This document shows, one piece after another, positions 49,778 through 64,000 of a stretch of DNA of 64,000 nucleotides. Source of the DNA: Sipunculus nudus (lineage: Eukaryota > Annelida > Sipuncula > Golfingiida > Sipunculidae); assembly GCA_026874595.1 (NCBI GenBank), contig CM049311.1, forward strand, positions 50,287,676 through 50,351,675. Direction: 5' to 3'. The translations under genes were made by a program, and so were the position numbers. The notes beneath the pieces are model-generated. The model worked only from the letters and a program-made list of their open reading frames with translations, was not told where the DNA came from and did no database searches. The number at the start of each line of letters is the position of its first letter. Position 1 is the first letter of the stretch.

Positions 49778-51218
49778 AATTCGGTACCTAGCCAAAGAAC
49801 CCTTGCCGTTCTTATTCGCTTCTTATCGATAAGGTGATCTGCCCGATCGCCTAATTAGCCGTGCGACCCCACGCTTAATTAACGCCGCCTGACTTGCGCA
49901 AGGACGAGACGTTGGGACGACGGTGCCCTCTACCGGCTCTCGTCTTCACTAAAGGATGCCCGCCTTGGCCACATATTCCAACTCTCCGACAGCTATGGGC
50001 CATTTCGGCAAACAAAGCTGGAACTGACAGAAATCATGATATCGTTTCTTCGCACGGAGGCCGACATTTTGACTTACCTGTACAAAAAGGAACATGCGAT
50101 GCTAGTCATGACAAACTCCCAGATCACTCATTTGTGGCCACCCGTTTCCCCGTATCGTTATCAAAACAGTGGCAGTGACCGTGTGCGGATATACAACAAC
50201 AAAGAACCCCCACCCCCTTAATTGGTTCGCCAAGCCCGACTTGTTGACAAGTTCCGACCCCGTGAGCAGGTCTGTCAAAGCAGCCGGCTCGGATCAGCCA
50301 GCCGCCAGACAGGTCGTTTATCAGCGAGCGAGTCGAGGACTCAGACCGGCAGCCGGGCTCGCTCGCGGTCTCGGCGAATTTATGTCGGCGTGTTTTGAAA
50401 CAACAAACGTTTTACGGTTGGGCCTCCAACATTAATTTCTTTAAAGTTCACCGAGCAAGTTTGATACGGTATCGCTGAGCATGATTGACATTCAAACAAC
50501 CATTTGTAAGTTTCATTCTGTTTGTAGACTGGACAGCCTCTCTCTTAAAATAAGAACTAGATGCTTCAGATGTATACCCTTTGGTCCGAAAAATAGGTAA
50601 GAAAATGAATAAAAATGAACCGGTCTGGGGTTGTAGTACAGCCAAGTTGTGTGTGACCGTTGATATCAGGGGCTCATTCAGGGAAGTTCAATATCTGTCT
50701 GCTTTTCTTTCTCTCTCCTCACATGAATGCTTCGTACTGTTCGCTGGAAAAAAAACATAAACAACAACAAAAAAACAAAACAAAAAAACTTCAGACCCCT
50801 ATAAACCGTGAATAACACACACACAGAGCCTGATTTATTAAGAGGTTCTAATTAAGAATGCGTACGTGGTGCATGATTGTCGGCCATGCAAACTGAACCA
50901 AGTTTTATAAATATGTGTTCTAGAATCAATTGGAATAACAGTTAATAGATATGTTTTTACCGAGAGCGTATATGGAGCGGCATTATTATTATTATTATTA
51001 GGCCTACTGTCGTTCTTGGGCGATCGACTGTGCAGATGATACCCATACATTGGTGTACGTACTTCGAAACGAAAGAGTGGCTTGCACGGACTAGTAAAAT
51101 GGTCAAATAAAAAAAAAAAAAAAAAAAAAAAAAAATGGGATTGGCTTTTAACTGAATATTAGTTTCATTTTTCCCCGGGGACATTGCATTGCAGGTTAGT
51201 ATGTCTGGTTTGTGCAAC

Positions 51219-51255
<37 letters not shown>

Positions 51256-52374
51256 TTATTTATTTATTTATTTATTTAAGACAAAGACAGTTAATCACAC
51301 AGACGTCCAGTGATGAAGAAATAAACAATAATATACATAATTCTTTCCCTTCTGTTTGATAAAAAATAGACCCGCTTGCCATTAAAAATCAATACAGAAT
51401 TATAGACAAAAGAAGTGAAAGTTCAATAATGTGACCTATTGTCATGACAAAATTCGGTTTATTCAGGAAGCTGTAATCCGGACCACTTAGAAGCGCCTGT
51501 GTTTATTTATTGTTAAATATCTTATATTACATAATGTTTGTCAATACCGAAGAAAGTGACCTATCATTGTATGCATTATCAGGCTAATGAGTGCCGTTGG
51601 TTAATTACAAGGCAATCGACCGTCGGGTAAAGAAAACATTATAATCCAGTTACATATTCCTATGTGACACAAAATATCAGTTAAAACAATATTTTCACAC
51701 ATTTATCTCGACAGAATTAATGACTTCCTCATTTTGCATGAACCCAGACCATTTCCTGACAGACACCCCCCCCCCCCCCTTTTTTTTTTTTTTTTTTTTT
51801 CTTCTTATTTTTAGGCCAAAAAAAAAAAACCAAAAAAAAAAACAAGAGGTCATGTGATTTCTTTTTCAGCAGCTATCAGCACTGGCAACTCTGCAGTAAC
51901 GTCAGCCCCTGGAAAACCCCACGTGACATGACATTCTCAGTCTCAGTAACAACACAGTATTTCTGCCACTGTCAGGCCCTAATATTCAGCGGAGAATAAA
52001 AACAACATGACTTACTAGATCAGAGTCGTTGCTGAAATTCGCTCACTCCAGGATGTCACACTTGCACCAGCCAATCACACCGGGCCAAAGGCTTCGATGC
52101 CGCTGCAATCTACCCTACACATAACACACGCACGTGCGCTTGTTTGTAAACACTGCAGCACACCGAATTTTGCTCATCGCCCAAGTGCTGTTACATTTCT
52201 GTTCTCAACCTGCTTGTTAAGTAAAACGCCCGACAGCATCAAACGCTTTCAAAGAGATGCGCGTGTGCGTCCGTCCGAGATATTAACTGTCTGGCCTTCA
52301 CGGAGACGCTGCACGTACACATCTACTCTGCAGAGCTCTTATTAGGGAGAAGGAACTGATTTTTGCTTGTTTAT

Positions 52375-52538
52375 CAGGGGATAGCGCGAACGCAGTCCCC
52401 CACTACCAAAAATTGCGCACTCGAGTTACCCGCATTTGGGGTAATCGCAGGGGTCAGCCCAACCGGAGTGCAATGGAAAGGCCTCGCCCTGGGGGAACCG
52501 CCTTGCTGATCACGGTGTCCCCCGTGCCAGGTAAGTAT
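52375..52538 (-). ncRNA. RNU1: U1 snRNA, copy 7 (first after the gap)
   Basis: 164 nt, identical to copy 1 although the spacer is type 2. All functional elements are intact. Confidence 0.98.
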
Positions 52539-54083
52539 GCTTAACAGCGCCACATGCAAGGGTCGGCTTGCAAAATTTTCATCAAAATATGGGTGTTGCG
52601 ATTAACTGGGCAGAACACATTTTTCCGGGTGGCATAATTGAGAATTCGGTACCTAGCCAAAGAACCCTTGCCGTTCTTATTCGCTTCTTATCGATAAGGT
52701 GATCTGCCCGATCGCCTAATTAGCCGTGCGACCCCACGCTTAATTAACGCCGCCTGACTTGCGCAAGGACGAGACGTTGGGACGACGGTGCCCTCTACCG
52801 GCTCTCGTCTTCACTAAAGGATGCCCGCCTTGGCCACATATTCCAACTCTCCGACAGCTATGGGCCATTTCGGCAAACAAAGCTGGAACTGACAGAAATC
52901 ATGATATCGTTTCTTCGCACGGAGGCCGACATTTTGACTTACCTGTACAAAAAGGAACATGCGATGCTAGTCATGACAAACTCCCAGATCACTCATTTGT
53001 GGCCACCCGTTTCCCCGTATCGTTATCAAAACAGTGGCAGTGACCGTGTGCGGATATACAACAACAAAGAACCCCCACCCCCTTAATTGGTTCGCCAAGC
53101 CCGACTTGTTGACAAGTTCCGACCCCGTGAGCAGGTCTGTCAAAGCAGCCGGCTCGGATCAGCCAGCCGCCAGACAGGTCGTTTATCAGCGAGCGAGTCG
53201 AGGACTCAGACCGGCAGCCGGGCTCGCTCGCGGTCTCGGCGAATTTATGTCGGCGTGTTTTGAAACAACAAACGTTTTACGGTTGGGCCTCCAACATTAA
53301 TTTCTTTAAAGTTCACCGAGCAAGTTTGATACGGTATCGCTGAGCATGATTGACATTCAAACAACCATTTGTAAGTTTCATTCTGTTTGTAGACTGGACA
53401 GCCTCTCTCTTAAAATAAGAACTAGATGCTTCAGATGTATACCCTTTGGTCCGAAAAATAGGTAAGAAAATGAATAAAAATGAACCGGTCTGGGGTTGTA
53501 GTACAGCCAAGTTGTGTGTGACCGTTGATATCAGGGGCTCATTCAGGGAAGTTCAATATCTGTCTGCTTTTCTTTCTCTCTCCTCACATGAATGCTTCGT
53601 ACTGTTCGCTGGAAAAAAAACATAAACAACAACAAAAAAACAAAACAAAAAAACTTCAGACCCCTATAAACCGTGAATAACACACACACAGAGCCTGATT
53701 TATTAAGAGGTTCTAATTAAGAATGCGTACGTGGTGCATGATTGTCGGCCATGCAAACTGAACCAAGTTTTATAAATATGTGTTCTAGAATCAATTGGAA
53801 TAACAGTTAATAGATATGTTTTTACCGAGAGCGTATATGGAGCGGCATTATTATTATTATTATTAGGCCTACTGTCGTTCTTGGGCGATCGACTGTGCAG
53901 ATGATACCCATACATTGGTGTACGTACTTCGAAACGAAAGAGTGGCTTGCACGGACTAGTAAAATGGTCAAATAAAAAAAAAAAAAAAAAAAAAAAAAAA
54001 TGGGATTGGCTTTTAACTGAATATTAGTTTCATTTTTCCCCGGGGACATTGCATTGCAGGTTAGTATGTCTGGTTTGTGCAAC

Positions 54084-54120
<37 letters not shown>

Positions 54121-55242
54121 TTATTTATTTATTTATTTATTTAAGACAAAGACAGTTAATCACACAGACGTCCAGTGATGAAGAAATAAACAATAATATA
54201 CATAATTCTTTCCCTTCTGTTTGATAAAAATAGACCCGCTTGCCATTAAAAATCAATACAGAATTATAGACAAAAGAAGTGAAAGTTCAATAATGTGACC
54301 TATTGTCATGACAAAATTCGGTTTATTCAGGAAGCTGTAATCCGGACCACTTAGAAGCGCCTGTGTTTATTTATTGTTAAATATCTTATATTACATAATG
54401 TTTGTCAATACCGAAGAAAGTGACCTATCATTGTATGCATTATCAGGCTAATGAGTGCCGTTGGTTAATTACAAGGCAATCGACCGTCGGGTAAAGAAAA
54501 CATTATAATCCAGTTACATATTCCTATGTGACACAAAATATCAGTTAAAACAATATTTTCACACATTTATCTCGACAGAATTAATGACTTCCTCATTTTG
54601 CATGAACCCAGACCATTTCCTGACAGACACCCCCCCCCCCCCCCCCCCTTTTTTTTTTTTTTTTTTTTCTTCTTATTTTTAGGCCAAAAAAAAAAAACCA
54701 AAAAAAAAAACAAGAGGTCATGTGATTTCTTTTTCAGCAGCTATCAGCACTGGCAACTCTGCAGTAACGTCAGCCCCTGGAAAACCCCACGTGACATGAC
54801 ATTCTCAGTCTCAGTAACAACACAGTATTTCTGCCACTGTCAGGCCCTAATATTCAGCGGAGAATAAAAACAACATGACTTACTAGATCAGAGTCGTTGC
54901 TGAAATTCGCTCACTCCAGGATGTCACACTTGCACCAGCCAATCACACCGGGCCAAAGGCTTCGATGCCGCTGCAATCTACCCTACACATAACACACGCA
55001 CGTGCGCTTGTTTGTAAACACTGCAGCACACCGAATTTTGCTCATCGCCCAAGTGCTGTTACATTTCTGTTCTCAACCTGCTTGTTAAGTAAAACGCCCG
55101 ACAGCATCAAACGCTTTCAAAGAGATGCGCGTGTGCGTCCGTCCGAGATATTAACTGTCTGGCCTTCACGGAGACGCTGCACGTACACATCTACTCTGCA
55201 GAGCTCTTATTAGGGAGAAGGAACTGATTTTTGCTTGTTTAT
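52539..55242. other. U1 spacer, type 2 (representative unit)
   Basis: The order of blocks is the same as in the type 1 spacer, about 50 bp shorter. The poly-A block (53613-53652) is interrupted by C and T, the A-rich tract (53975-54000) is uninterrupted, and the TA run (54084-54120) contains an AAA break and is followed by (ATTT)n. Poly-C/poly-T lies at 54630-54668. The 117-codon frame open in type 1 loses its ATG here (ATG to ACG) and has amino-acid changes, which argues against coding function. Confidence 0.7.
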
Positions 55243-55406
55243 CAGGGGATAGCGCGAACGCAGTCCCCCACTACCAAAAATTGCGCACTCGAGTTACCCG
55301 CATTTGGGGTAATCGCAGGGGTCAGCCCAACCGGAGTGCAATGGAAAGGCCTCGCCCTGGGGGAACCGCCTTGCTGATCACGGTGTCCCCCGTGCCAGGT
55401 AAGTAT
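55243..55406 (-). ncRNA. RNU1: U1 snRNA, copy 8
   Basis: 164 nt, same sequence as copy 1, 2868 bp after copy 7. Confidence 0.98.
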
Positions 55407-56951
55407 GCTTAACAGCGCCACATGCAAGGGTCGGCTTGCAAAATTTTCATCAAAATATGGGTGTTGCGATTAACTGGGCAGAACACATTTTTCCGGGTGG
55501 CATAATTGAGAATTCGGTACCTAGCCAAAGAACCCTTGCCGTTCTTATTCGCTTCTTATCGATAAGGTGATCTGCCCGATCGCCTAATTAGCCGTGCGAC
55601 CCCACGCTTAATTAACGCCGCCTGACTTGCGCAAGGACGAGACGTTGGGACGACGGTGCCCTCTACCGGCTCTCGTCTTCACTAAAGGATGCCCGCCTTG
55701 GCCACATATTCCAACTCTCCGACAGCTATGGGCCATTTCGGCAAACAAAGCTGGAACTGACAGAAATCATGATATCGTTTCTTCGCACGGAGGCCGACAT
55801 TTTGACTTACCTGTACAAAAAGGAACATGCGATGCTAGTCATGACAAACTCCCAGATCACTCATTTGTGGCCACCCGTTTCCCCGTATCGTTATCAAAAC
55901 AGTGGCAGTGACCGTGTGCGGATATACAACAACAAAGAACCCCCACCCCCTTAATTGGTTCGCCAAGCCCGACTTGTTGACAAGTTCCGACCCCGTGAGC
56001 AGGTCTGTCAAAGCAGCCGGCTCGGATCAGCCAGCCGCCAGACAGGTCGTTTATCAGCGAGCGAGTCGAGGACTCAGACCGGCAGCCGGGCTCGCTCGCG
56101 GTCTCGGCGAATTTATGTCGGCGTGTTTTGAAACAACAAACGTTTTACGGTTGGGCCTCCAACATTAATTTCTTTAAAGTTCACCGAGCAAGTTTGATAC
56201 GGTATCGCTGAGCATGATTGACATTCAAACAACCATTTGTAAGTTTCATTCTGTTTGTAGACTGGACAGCCTCTCTCTTAAAATAAGAACTAGATGCTTC
56301 AGATGTATACCCTTTGGTCCGAAAAATAGGTAAGAAAATGAATAAAAATGAACCGGTCTGGGGTTGTAGTACAGCCAAGTTGTGTGTGACCGTTGATATC
56401 AGGGGCTCATTCAGGGAAGTTCAATATCTGTCTGCTTTTCTTTCTCTCTCCTCACATGAATGCTTCGTACTGTTCGCTGGAAAAAAAACATAAACAACAA
56501 CAAAAAAACAAAACAAAAAAACTTCAGACCCCTATAAACCGTGAATAACACACACACAGAGCCTGATTTATTAAGAGGTTCTAATTAAGAATGCGTACGT
56601 GGTGCATGATTGTCGGCCATGCAAACTGAACCAAGTTTTATAAATATGTGTTCTAGAATCAATTGGAATAACAGTTAATAGATATGTTTTTACCGAGAGC
56701 GTATATGGAGCGGCATTATTATTATTATTATTAGGCCTACTGTCGTTCTTGGGCGATCGACTGTGCAGATGATACCCATACATTGGTGTACGTACTTCGA
56801 AACGAAAGAGTGGCTTGCACGGACTAGTAAAATGGTCAAATAAAAAAAAAAAAAAAAAAAAAAAAAAATGGGATTGGCTTTTAACTGAATATTAGTTTCA
56901 TTTTTCCCCGGGGACATTGCATTGCAGGTTAGTATGTCTGGTTTGTGCAAC

Positions 56952-56988
<37 letters not shown>

Positions 56989-58110
56989 TTATTTATTTAT
57001 TTATTTATTTAAGACAAAGACAGTTAATCACACAGACGTCCAGTGATGAAGAAATAAACAATAATATACATAATTCTTTCCCTTCTGTTTGATAAAAATA
57101 GACCCGCTTGCCATTAAAAATCAATACAGAATTATAGACAAAAGAAGTGAAAGTTCAATAATGTGACCTATTGTCATGACAAAATTCGGTTTATTCAGGA
57201 AGCTGTAATCCGGACCACTTAGAAGCGCCTGTGTTTATTTATTGTTAAATATCTTATATTACATAATGTTTGTCAATACCGAAGAAAGTGACCTATCATT
57301 GTATGCATTATCAGGCTAATGAGTGCCGTTGGTTAATTACAAGGCAATCGACCGTCGGGTAAAGAAAACATTATAATCCAGTTACATATTCCTATGTGAC
57401 ACAAAATATCAGTTAAAACAATATTTTCACACATTTATCTCGACAGAATTAATGACTTCCTCATTTTGCATGAACCCAGACCATTTCCTGACAGACACCC
57501 CCCCCCCCCCCCCCCCCTTTTTTTTTTTTTTTTTTTCTTCTTATTTTTAGGCCAAAAAAAAAAAACCAAAAAAAAAAACAAGAGGTCATGTGATTTCTTT
57601 TTCAGCAGCTATCAGCACTGGCAACTCTGCAGTAACGTCAGCCCCTGGAAAACCCCACGTGACATGACATTCTCAGTCTCAGTAACAACACAGTATTTCT
57701 GCCACTGTCAGGCCCTAATATTCAGCGGAGAATAAAAACAACATGACTTACTAGATCAGAGTCGTTGCTGAAATTCGCTCACTCCAGGATGTCACACTTG
57801 CACCAGCCAATCACACCGGGCCAAAGGCTTCGATGCCGCTGCAATCTACCCTACACATAACACACGCACGTGCGCTTGTTTGTAAACACTGCAGCACACC
57901 GAATTTTGCTCATCGCCCAAGTGCTGTTACATTTCTGTTCTCAACCTGCTTGTTAAGTAAAACGCCCGACAGCATCAAACGCTTTCAAAGAGATGCGCGT
58001 GTGCGTCCGTCCGAGATATTAACTGTCTGGCCTTCACGGAGACGCTGCACGTACACATCTACTCTGCAGAGCTCTTATTAGGGAGAAGGAACTGATTTTT
58101 GCTTGTTTAT

Positions 58111-58274
58111 CAGGGGATAGCGCGAACGCAGTCCCCCACTACCAAAAATTGCGCACTCGAGTTACCCGCATTTGGGGTAATCGCAGGGGTCAGCCCAACC
58201 GGAGTGCAATGGAAAGGCCTCGCCCTGGGGGAACCGCCTTGCTGATCACGGTGTCCCCCGTGCCAGGTAAGTAT
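58111..58274 (-). ncRNA. RNU1: U1 snRNA, copy 9
   Basis: 164 nt, same sequence as copy 1, 2868 bp after copy 8. Confidence 0.98.
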
Positions 58275-59819
58275 GCTTAACAGCGCCACATGCAAGGGTC
58301 GGCTTGCAAAATTTTCATCAAAATATGGGTGTTGCGATTAACTGGGCAGAACACATTTTTCCGGGTGGCATAATTGAGAATTCGGTACCTAGCCAAAGAA
58401 CCCTTGCCGTTCTTATTCGCTTCTTATCGATAAGGTGATCTGCCCGATCGCCTAATTAGCCGTGCGACCCCACGCTTAATTAACGCCGCCTGACTTGCGC
58501 AAGGACGAGACGTTGGGACGACGGTGCCCTCTACCGGCTCTCGTCTTCACTAAAGGATGCCCGCCTTGGCCACATATTCCAACTCTCCGACAGCTATGGG
58601 CCATTTCGGCAAACAAAGCTGGAACTGACAGAAATCATGATATCGTTTCTTCGCACGGAGGCCGACATTTTGACTTACCTGTACAAAAAGGAACATGCGA
58701 TGCTAGTCATGACAAACTCCCAGATCACTCATTTGTGGCCACCCGTTTCCCCGTATCGTTATCAAAACAGTGGCAGTGACCGTGTGCGGATATACAACAA
58801 CAAAGAACCCCCACCCCCTTAATTGGTTCGCCAAGCCCGACTTGTTGACAAGTTCCGACCCCGTGAGCAGGTCTGTCAAAGCAGCCGGCTCGGATCAGCC
58901 AGCCGCCAGACAGGTCGTTTATCAGCGAGCGAGTCGAGGACTCAGACCGGCAGCCGGGCTCGCTCGCGGTCTCGGCGAATTTATGTCGGCGTGTTTTGAA
59001 ACAACAAACGTTTTACGGTTGGGCCTCCAACATTAATTTCTTTAAAGTTCACCGAGCAAGTTTGATACGGTATCGCTGAGCATGATTGACATTCAAACAA
59101 CCATTTGTAAGTTTCATTCTGTTTGTAGACTGGACAGCCTCTCTCTTAAAATAAGAACTAGATGCTTCAGATGTATACCCTTTGGTCCGAAAAATAGGTA
59201 AGAAAATGAATAAAAATGAACCGGTCTGGGGTTGTAGTACAGCCAAGTTGTGTGTGACCGTTGATATCAGGGGCTCATTCAGGGAAGTTCAATATCTGTC
59301 TGCTTTTCTTTCTCTCTCCTCACATGAATGCTTCGTACTGTTCGCTGGAAAAAAAACATAAACAACAACAAAAAAACAAAACAAAAAAACTTCAGACCCC
59401 TATAAACCGTGAATAACACACACACAGAGCCTGATTTATTAAGAGGTTCTAATTAAGAATGCGTACGTGGTGCATGATTGTCGGCCATGCAAACTGAACC
59501 AAGTTTTATAAATATGTGTTCTAGAATCAATTGGAATAACAGTTAATAGATATGTTTTTACCGAGAGCGTATATGGAGCGGCATTATTATTATTATTATT
59601 AGGCCTACTGTCGTTCTTGGGCGATCGACTGTGCAGATGATACCCATACATTGGTGTACGTACTTCGAAACGAAAGAGTGGCTTGCACGGACTAGTAAAA
59701 TGGTCAAATAAAAAAAAAAAAAAAAAAAAAAAAAAATGGGATTGGCTTTTAACTGAATATTAGTTTCATTTTTCCCCGGGGACATTGCATTGCAGGTTAG
59801 TATGTCTGGTTTGTGCAAC

Positions 59820-59856
<37 letters not shown>

Positions 59857-60978
59857 TTATTTATTTATTTATTTATTTAAGACAAAGACAGTTAATCACA
59901 CAGACGTCCAGTGATGAAGAAATAAACAATAATATACATAATTCTTTCCCTTCTGTTTGATAAAAATAGACCCGCTTGCCATTAAAAATCAATACAGAAT
60001 TATAGACAAAAGAAGTGAAAGTTCAATAATGTGACCTATTGTCATGACAAAATTCGGTTTATTCAGGAAGCTGTAATCCGGACCACTTAGAAGCGCCTGT
60101 GTTTATTTATTGTTAAATATCTTATATTACATAATGTTTGTCAATACCGAAGAAAGTGACCTATCATTGTATGCATTATCAGGCTAATGAGTGCCGTTGG
60201 TTAATTACAAGGCAATCGACCGTCGGGTAAAGAAAACATTATAATCCAGTTACATATTCCTATGTGACACAAAATATCAGTTAAAACAATATTTTCACAC
60301 ATTTATCTCGACAGAATTAATGACTTCCTCATTTTGCATGAACCCAGACCATTTCCTGACAGACACCCCCCCCCCCCCCCCCCCTTTTTTTTTTTTTTTT
60401 TTTCTTCTTATTTTTAGGCCAAAAAAAAAAAAACCAAAAAAAAAAACAAGAGGTCATGTGATTTCTTTTTCAGCAGCTATCAGCACTGGCAACTCTGCAG
60501 TAACGTCAGCCCCTGGAAAACCCCACGTGACATGACATTCTCAGTCTCAGTAACAACACAGTATTTCTGCCACTGTCAGGCCCTAATATTCAGCGGAGAA
60601 TAAAAACAACATGACTTACTAGATCAGAGTCGTTGCTGAAATTCGCTCACTCCAGGATGTCACACTTGCACCAGCCAATCACACCGGGCCAAAGGCTTCG
60701 ATGCCGCTGCAATCTACCCTACACATAACACACGCACGTGCGCTTGTTTGTAAACACTGCAGCACACCGAATTTTGCTCATCGCCCAAGTGCTGTTACAT
60801 TTCTGTTCTCAACCTGCTTGTTAAGTAAAACGCCCGACAGCATCAAACGCTTTCAAAGAGATGCGCGTGTGCGTCCGTCCGAGATATTAACTGTCTGGCC
60901 TTCACGGAGACGCTGCACGTACACATCTACTCTGCAGAGCTCTTATTAGGGAGAAGGAACTGATTTTTGCTTGTTTAT

Positions 60979-61142
60979 CAGGGGATAGCGCGAACGCAGT
61001 CCCCCACTACCAAAAATTGCGCACTCGAGTTACCCGCATTTGGGGTAATCGCAGGGGTCAGCCCAACCGGAGTGCAATGGAAAGGCCTCGCCCTGGGGGA
61101 ACCGCCTTGCTGATCACGGTGTCCCCCGTGCCAGGTAAGTAT
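60979..61142 (-). ncRNA. RNU1: U1 snRNA, copy 10
   Basis: 164 nt, same sequence as copy 1, 2868 bp after copy 9. Confidence 0.98.
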
Positions 61143-62686
61143 GCTTAACAGCGCCACATGCAAGGGTCGGCTTGCAAAATTTTCATCAAAATATGGGTGT
61201 TGCGATTAACTGGGCAGAACACATTTTTCCGGGTGGCATAATTGAGAATTCGGTACCTAGCCAAAGAACCCTTGCCGTTCTTATTCGCTTCTTATCGATA
61301 AGGTGATCTGCCCGATCGCCTAATTAGCCGTGCGACCCCACGCTTAATTAACGCCGCCTGACTTGCGCAAGGACGAGACGTTGGGACGACGGTGCCCTCT
61401 ACCGGCTCTCGTCTTCACTAAAGGATGCCCGCCTTGGCCACATATTCCAACTCTCCGACAGCTATGGGCCATTTCGGCAAACAAAGCTGGAACTGACAGA
61501 AATCATGATATCGTTTCTTCGCACGGAGGCCGACATTTTGACTTACCTGTACAAAAAGGAACATGCGATGCTAGTCATGACAAACTCCCAGATCACTCAT
61601 TTGTGGCCACCCGTTTCCCCGTATCGTTATCAAAACAGTGGCAGTGACCGTGTGCGGATATACAACAACAAAGAACCCCCACCCCCTTAATTGGTTCGCC
61701 AAGCCCGACTTGTTGACAAGTTCCGACCCCGTGAGCAGGTCTGTCAAAGCAGCCGGCTCGGATCAGCCAGCCGCCAGACAGGTCGTTTATCAGCGAGCGA
61801 GTCGAGGACTCAGACCGGCAGCCGGGCTCGCTCGCGGTCTCGGCGAATTTATGTCGGCGTGTTTTGAAACAACAAACGTTTTACGGTTGGGCCTCCAACA
61901 TTAATTTCTTTAAAGTTCACCGAGCAAGTTTGATACGGTATCGCTGAGCATGATTGACATTCAAACAACCATTTGTAAGTTTCATTCTGTTTGTAGACTG
62001 GACAGCCTCTCTCTTAAAATAAGAACTAGATGCTTCAGATGTATACCCTTTGGTCCGAAAAATAGGTAAGAAAATGAATAAAAATGAACCGGTCTGGGGT
62101 TGTAGTACAGCCAAGTTGTGTGTGACCGTTGATATCAGGGGCTCATTCAGGGAAGTTCAATATCTGTCTGCTTTTCTTTCTCTCTCCTCACATGAATGCT
62201 TCGTACTGTTCGCTGGAAAAAAAACATAAACAACAACAAAAAAACAAAACAAAAAAACTTCAGACCCCTATAAACCGTGAATAACACACACACAGAGCCT
62301 GATTTATTAAGAGGTTCTAATTAAGAATGCGTACGTGGTGCATGATTGTCGGCCATGCAAACTGAACCAAGTTTTATAAATATGTGTTCTAGAATCAATT
62401 GGAATAACAGTTAATAGATATGTTTTTACCGAGAGCGTATATGGAGCGGCATTATTATTATTATTATTAGGCCTACTGTCGTTCTTGGGCGATCGACTGT
62501 GCAGATGATACCCATACATTGGTGTACGTACTTCGAAACGAAAGAGTGGCTTGCACGGACTAGTAAAATGGTCAAATAAAAAAAAAAAAAAAAAAAAAAA
62601 AAATGGGATTGGCTTTTAACTGAATATTAGTTTCATTTTTCCCCGGGGACATTGCATTGCAGGTTAGTATGTCTGGTTTGTGCAAC

Positions 62687-62723
<37 letters not shown>

Positions 62724-63844
62724 TTATTTATTTATTTATTTATTTAAGACAAAGACAGTTAATCACACAGACGTCCAGTGATGAAGAAATAAACAATAAT
62801 ATACATAATTCTTTCCCTTCTGTTTGATAAAAATAGACCCGCTTGCCATTAAAAATCAATACAGAATTATAGACAAAAGAAGTGAAAGTTCAATAATGTG
62901 ACCTATTGTCATGACAAAATTCGGTTTATTCAGGAAGCTGTAATCCGGACCACTTAGAAGCGCCTGTGTTTATTTATTGTTAAATATCTTATATTACATA
63001 ATGTTTGTCAATACCGAAGAAAGTGACCTATCATTGTATGCATTATCAGGCTAATGAGTGCCGTTGGTTAATTACAAGGCAATCGACCGTCGGGTAAAGA
63101 AAACATTATAATCCAGTTACATATTCCTATGTGACACAAAATATCAGTTAAAACAATATTTTCACACATTTATCTCGACAGAATTAATGACTTCCTCATT
63201 TTGCATGAACCCAGACCATTTCCTGACAGACACCCCCCCCCCCCCCCCCCCTTTTTTTTTTTTTTTTTTTCTTCTTATTTTTAGGCCAAAAAAAAAAAAC
63301 CAAAAAAAAAAACAAGAGGTCATGTGATTTCTTTTTCAGCAGCTATCAGCACTGGCAACTCTGCAGTAACGTCAGCCCCTGGAAAACCCCACGTGACATG
63401 ACATTCTCAGTCTCAGTAACAACACAGTATTTCTGCCACTGTCAGGCCCTAATATTCAGCGGAGAATAAAAACAACATGACTTACTAGATCAGAGTCGTT
63501 GCTGAAATTCGCTCACTCCAGGATGTCACACTTGCACCAGCCAATCACACCGGGCCAAAGGCTTCGATGCCGCTGCAATCTACCCTACACATAACACACG
63601 CACGTGCGCTTGTTTGTAAACACTGCAGCACACCGAATTTTGCTCATCGCCCAAGTGCTGTTACATTTCTGTTCTCAACCTGCTTGTTAAGTAAAACGCC
63701 CGACAGCATCAAACGCTTTCAAAGAGATGCGCGTGTGCGTCCGTCCGAGATATTAACTGTCTGGCCTTCACGGAGACGCTGCACGTACACATCTACTCTG
63801 CAGAGCTCTTATTAGGGAGAAGGAACTGATTTTTGCTTGTTTAT

Positions 63845-64000
63845 CAGGGGATAGCGCGAACGCAGTCCCCCACTACCAAAAATTGCGCACTCGAGTTACC
63901 CGCATTTGGGGTAATCGCAGGGGTCAGCCCAACCGGAGTGCAATGGAAAGGCCTCGCCCTGGGGGAACCGCCTTGCTGATCACGGTGTCCCCCGTGCCAG
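63845..64000 (-). ncRNA. RNU1: U1 snRNA, copy 11 (cut by window end)
   Basis: 156 nt are visible. The eight 5'-terminal nucleotides (ATACTTAC) fall beyond the window. The rest matches copy 1. Confidence 0.97.

Larger units (their letters stand above)
49778..64000 (-). repeat. Tandem U1 snRNA gene array, spacer type 2
   Basis: The same U1 unit with a diverged spacer, period 2866-2868 bp. Diagnostic changes include CGCCTGACTTGCGCAAGGAC, AGTCGAGGACTCAG, two TCCG repeats instead of four, a broken poly-A tract (AAACATAAACAACAAC), and (ATTT)n following the TA run. The U1 genes are identical to those of type 1 while the spacers differ. The array continues past the window end. Confidence 0.95.

Noticed and set aside
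49157-49837. Open frames of about 190-210 codons across the N run
   Set aside because: They exist only because N codons contain no stops.

Overview
The window is eukaryotic and almost entirely tandem repeat. Intron-rich genes with GT-AG splice sites and a canonical 164-nt U1 snRNA point to an animal. The transposase type and microsatellite-rich spacers fit a marine invertebrate such as a mollusc, but the species cannot be fixed from the sequence.

Region 1 (1-31406) is a head-to-tail array of a roughly 13.2 kb DNA transposon: the 3' 5 kb of copy A (1-4992), complete copy B (4999-18198) and complete copy C (18205-31406). The copies are separated only by the hexamer TCGCAG. Each full copy has imperfect terminal inverted repeats, TCTACAG subterminal motifs, a 146-bp tandem repeat and a 34-bp minisatellite behind the gene. 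Each carries one plus-strand transposase gene that I could assemble as ten in-frame exons (1414 aa), with a Cys-rich module and a D-D-E RNase H-like core. Copy A shows only the last two exons.

Region 2 (31407-64000) is a tandem array of U1 snRNA genes on the minus strand, in units of about 2.92 kb (31407-49277) and 2.87 kb (49778-64000) separated by a 500-N assembly gap. Ten copies are full length, one is cut by the window end, and the first (31407-31500) is broken after nucleotide 94.

The two regions meet inside a U1 gene. Copy C ends exactly at TCGCAG, which is both the spacer between transposon copies and U1 nucleotides 89-94 (CUGCGA in the RNA). The simplest reading is a DNA transposon that inserts site-specifically into U1 snRNA genes with a 6-bp target duplication and has stacked at least three copies into one U1 gene. 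The left terminus of the element imitates the U1 sequence next to the target at identical spacing, suggesting that the enzyme reads its own end and its target in a similar way and that this permits self-stacking. A transposon superfamily targeting U1, U6 and tRNA genes (Dada; Kojima and Jurka 2013) is known; I recall its 6-7 bp duplications, but membership of this element was not tested. No bacterial genes, CRISPR arrays, rRNA or tRNA genes were seen.
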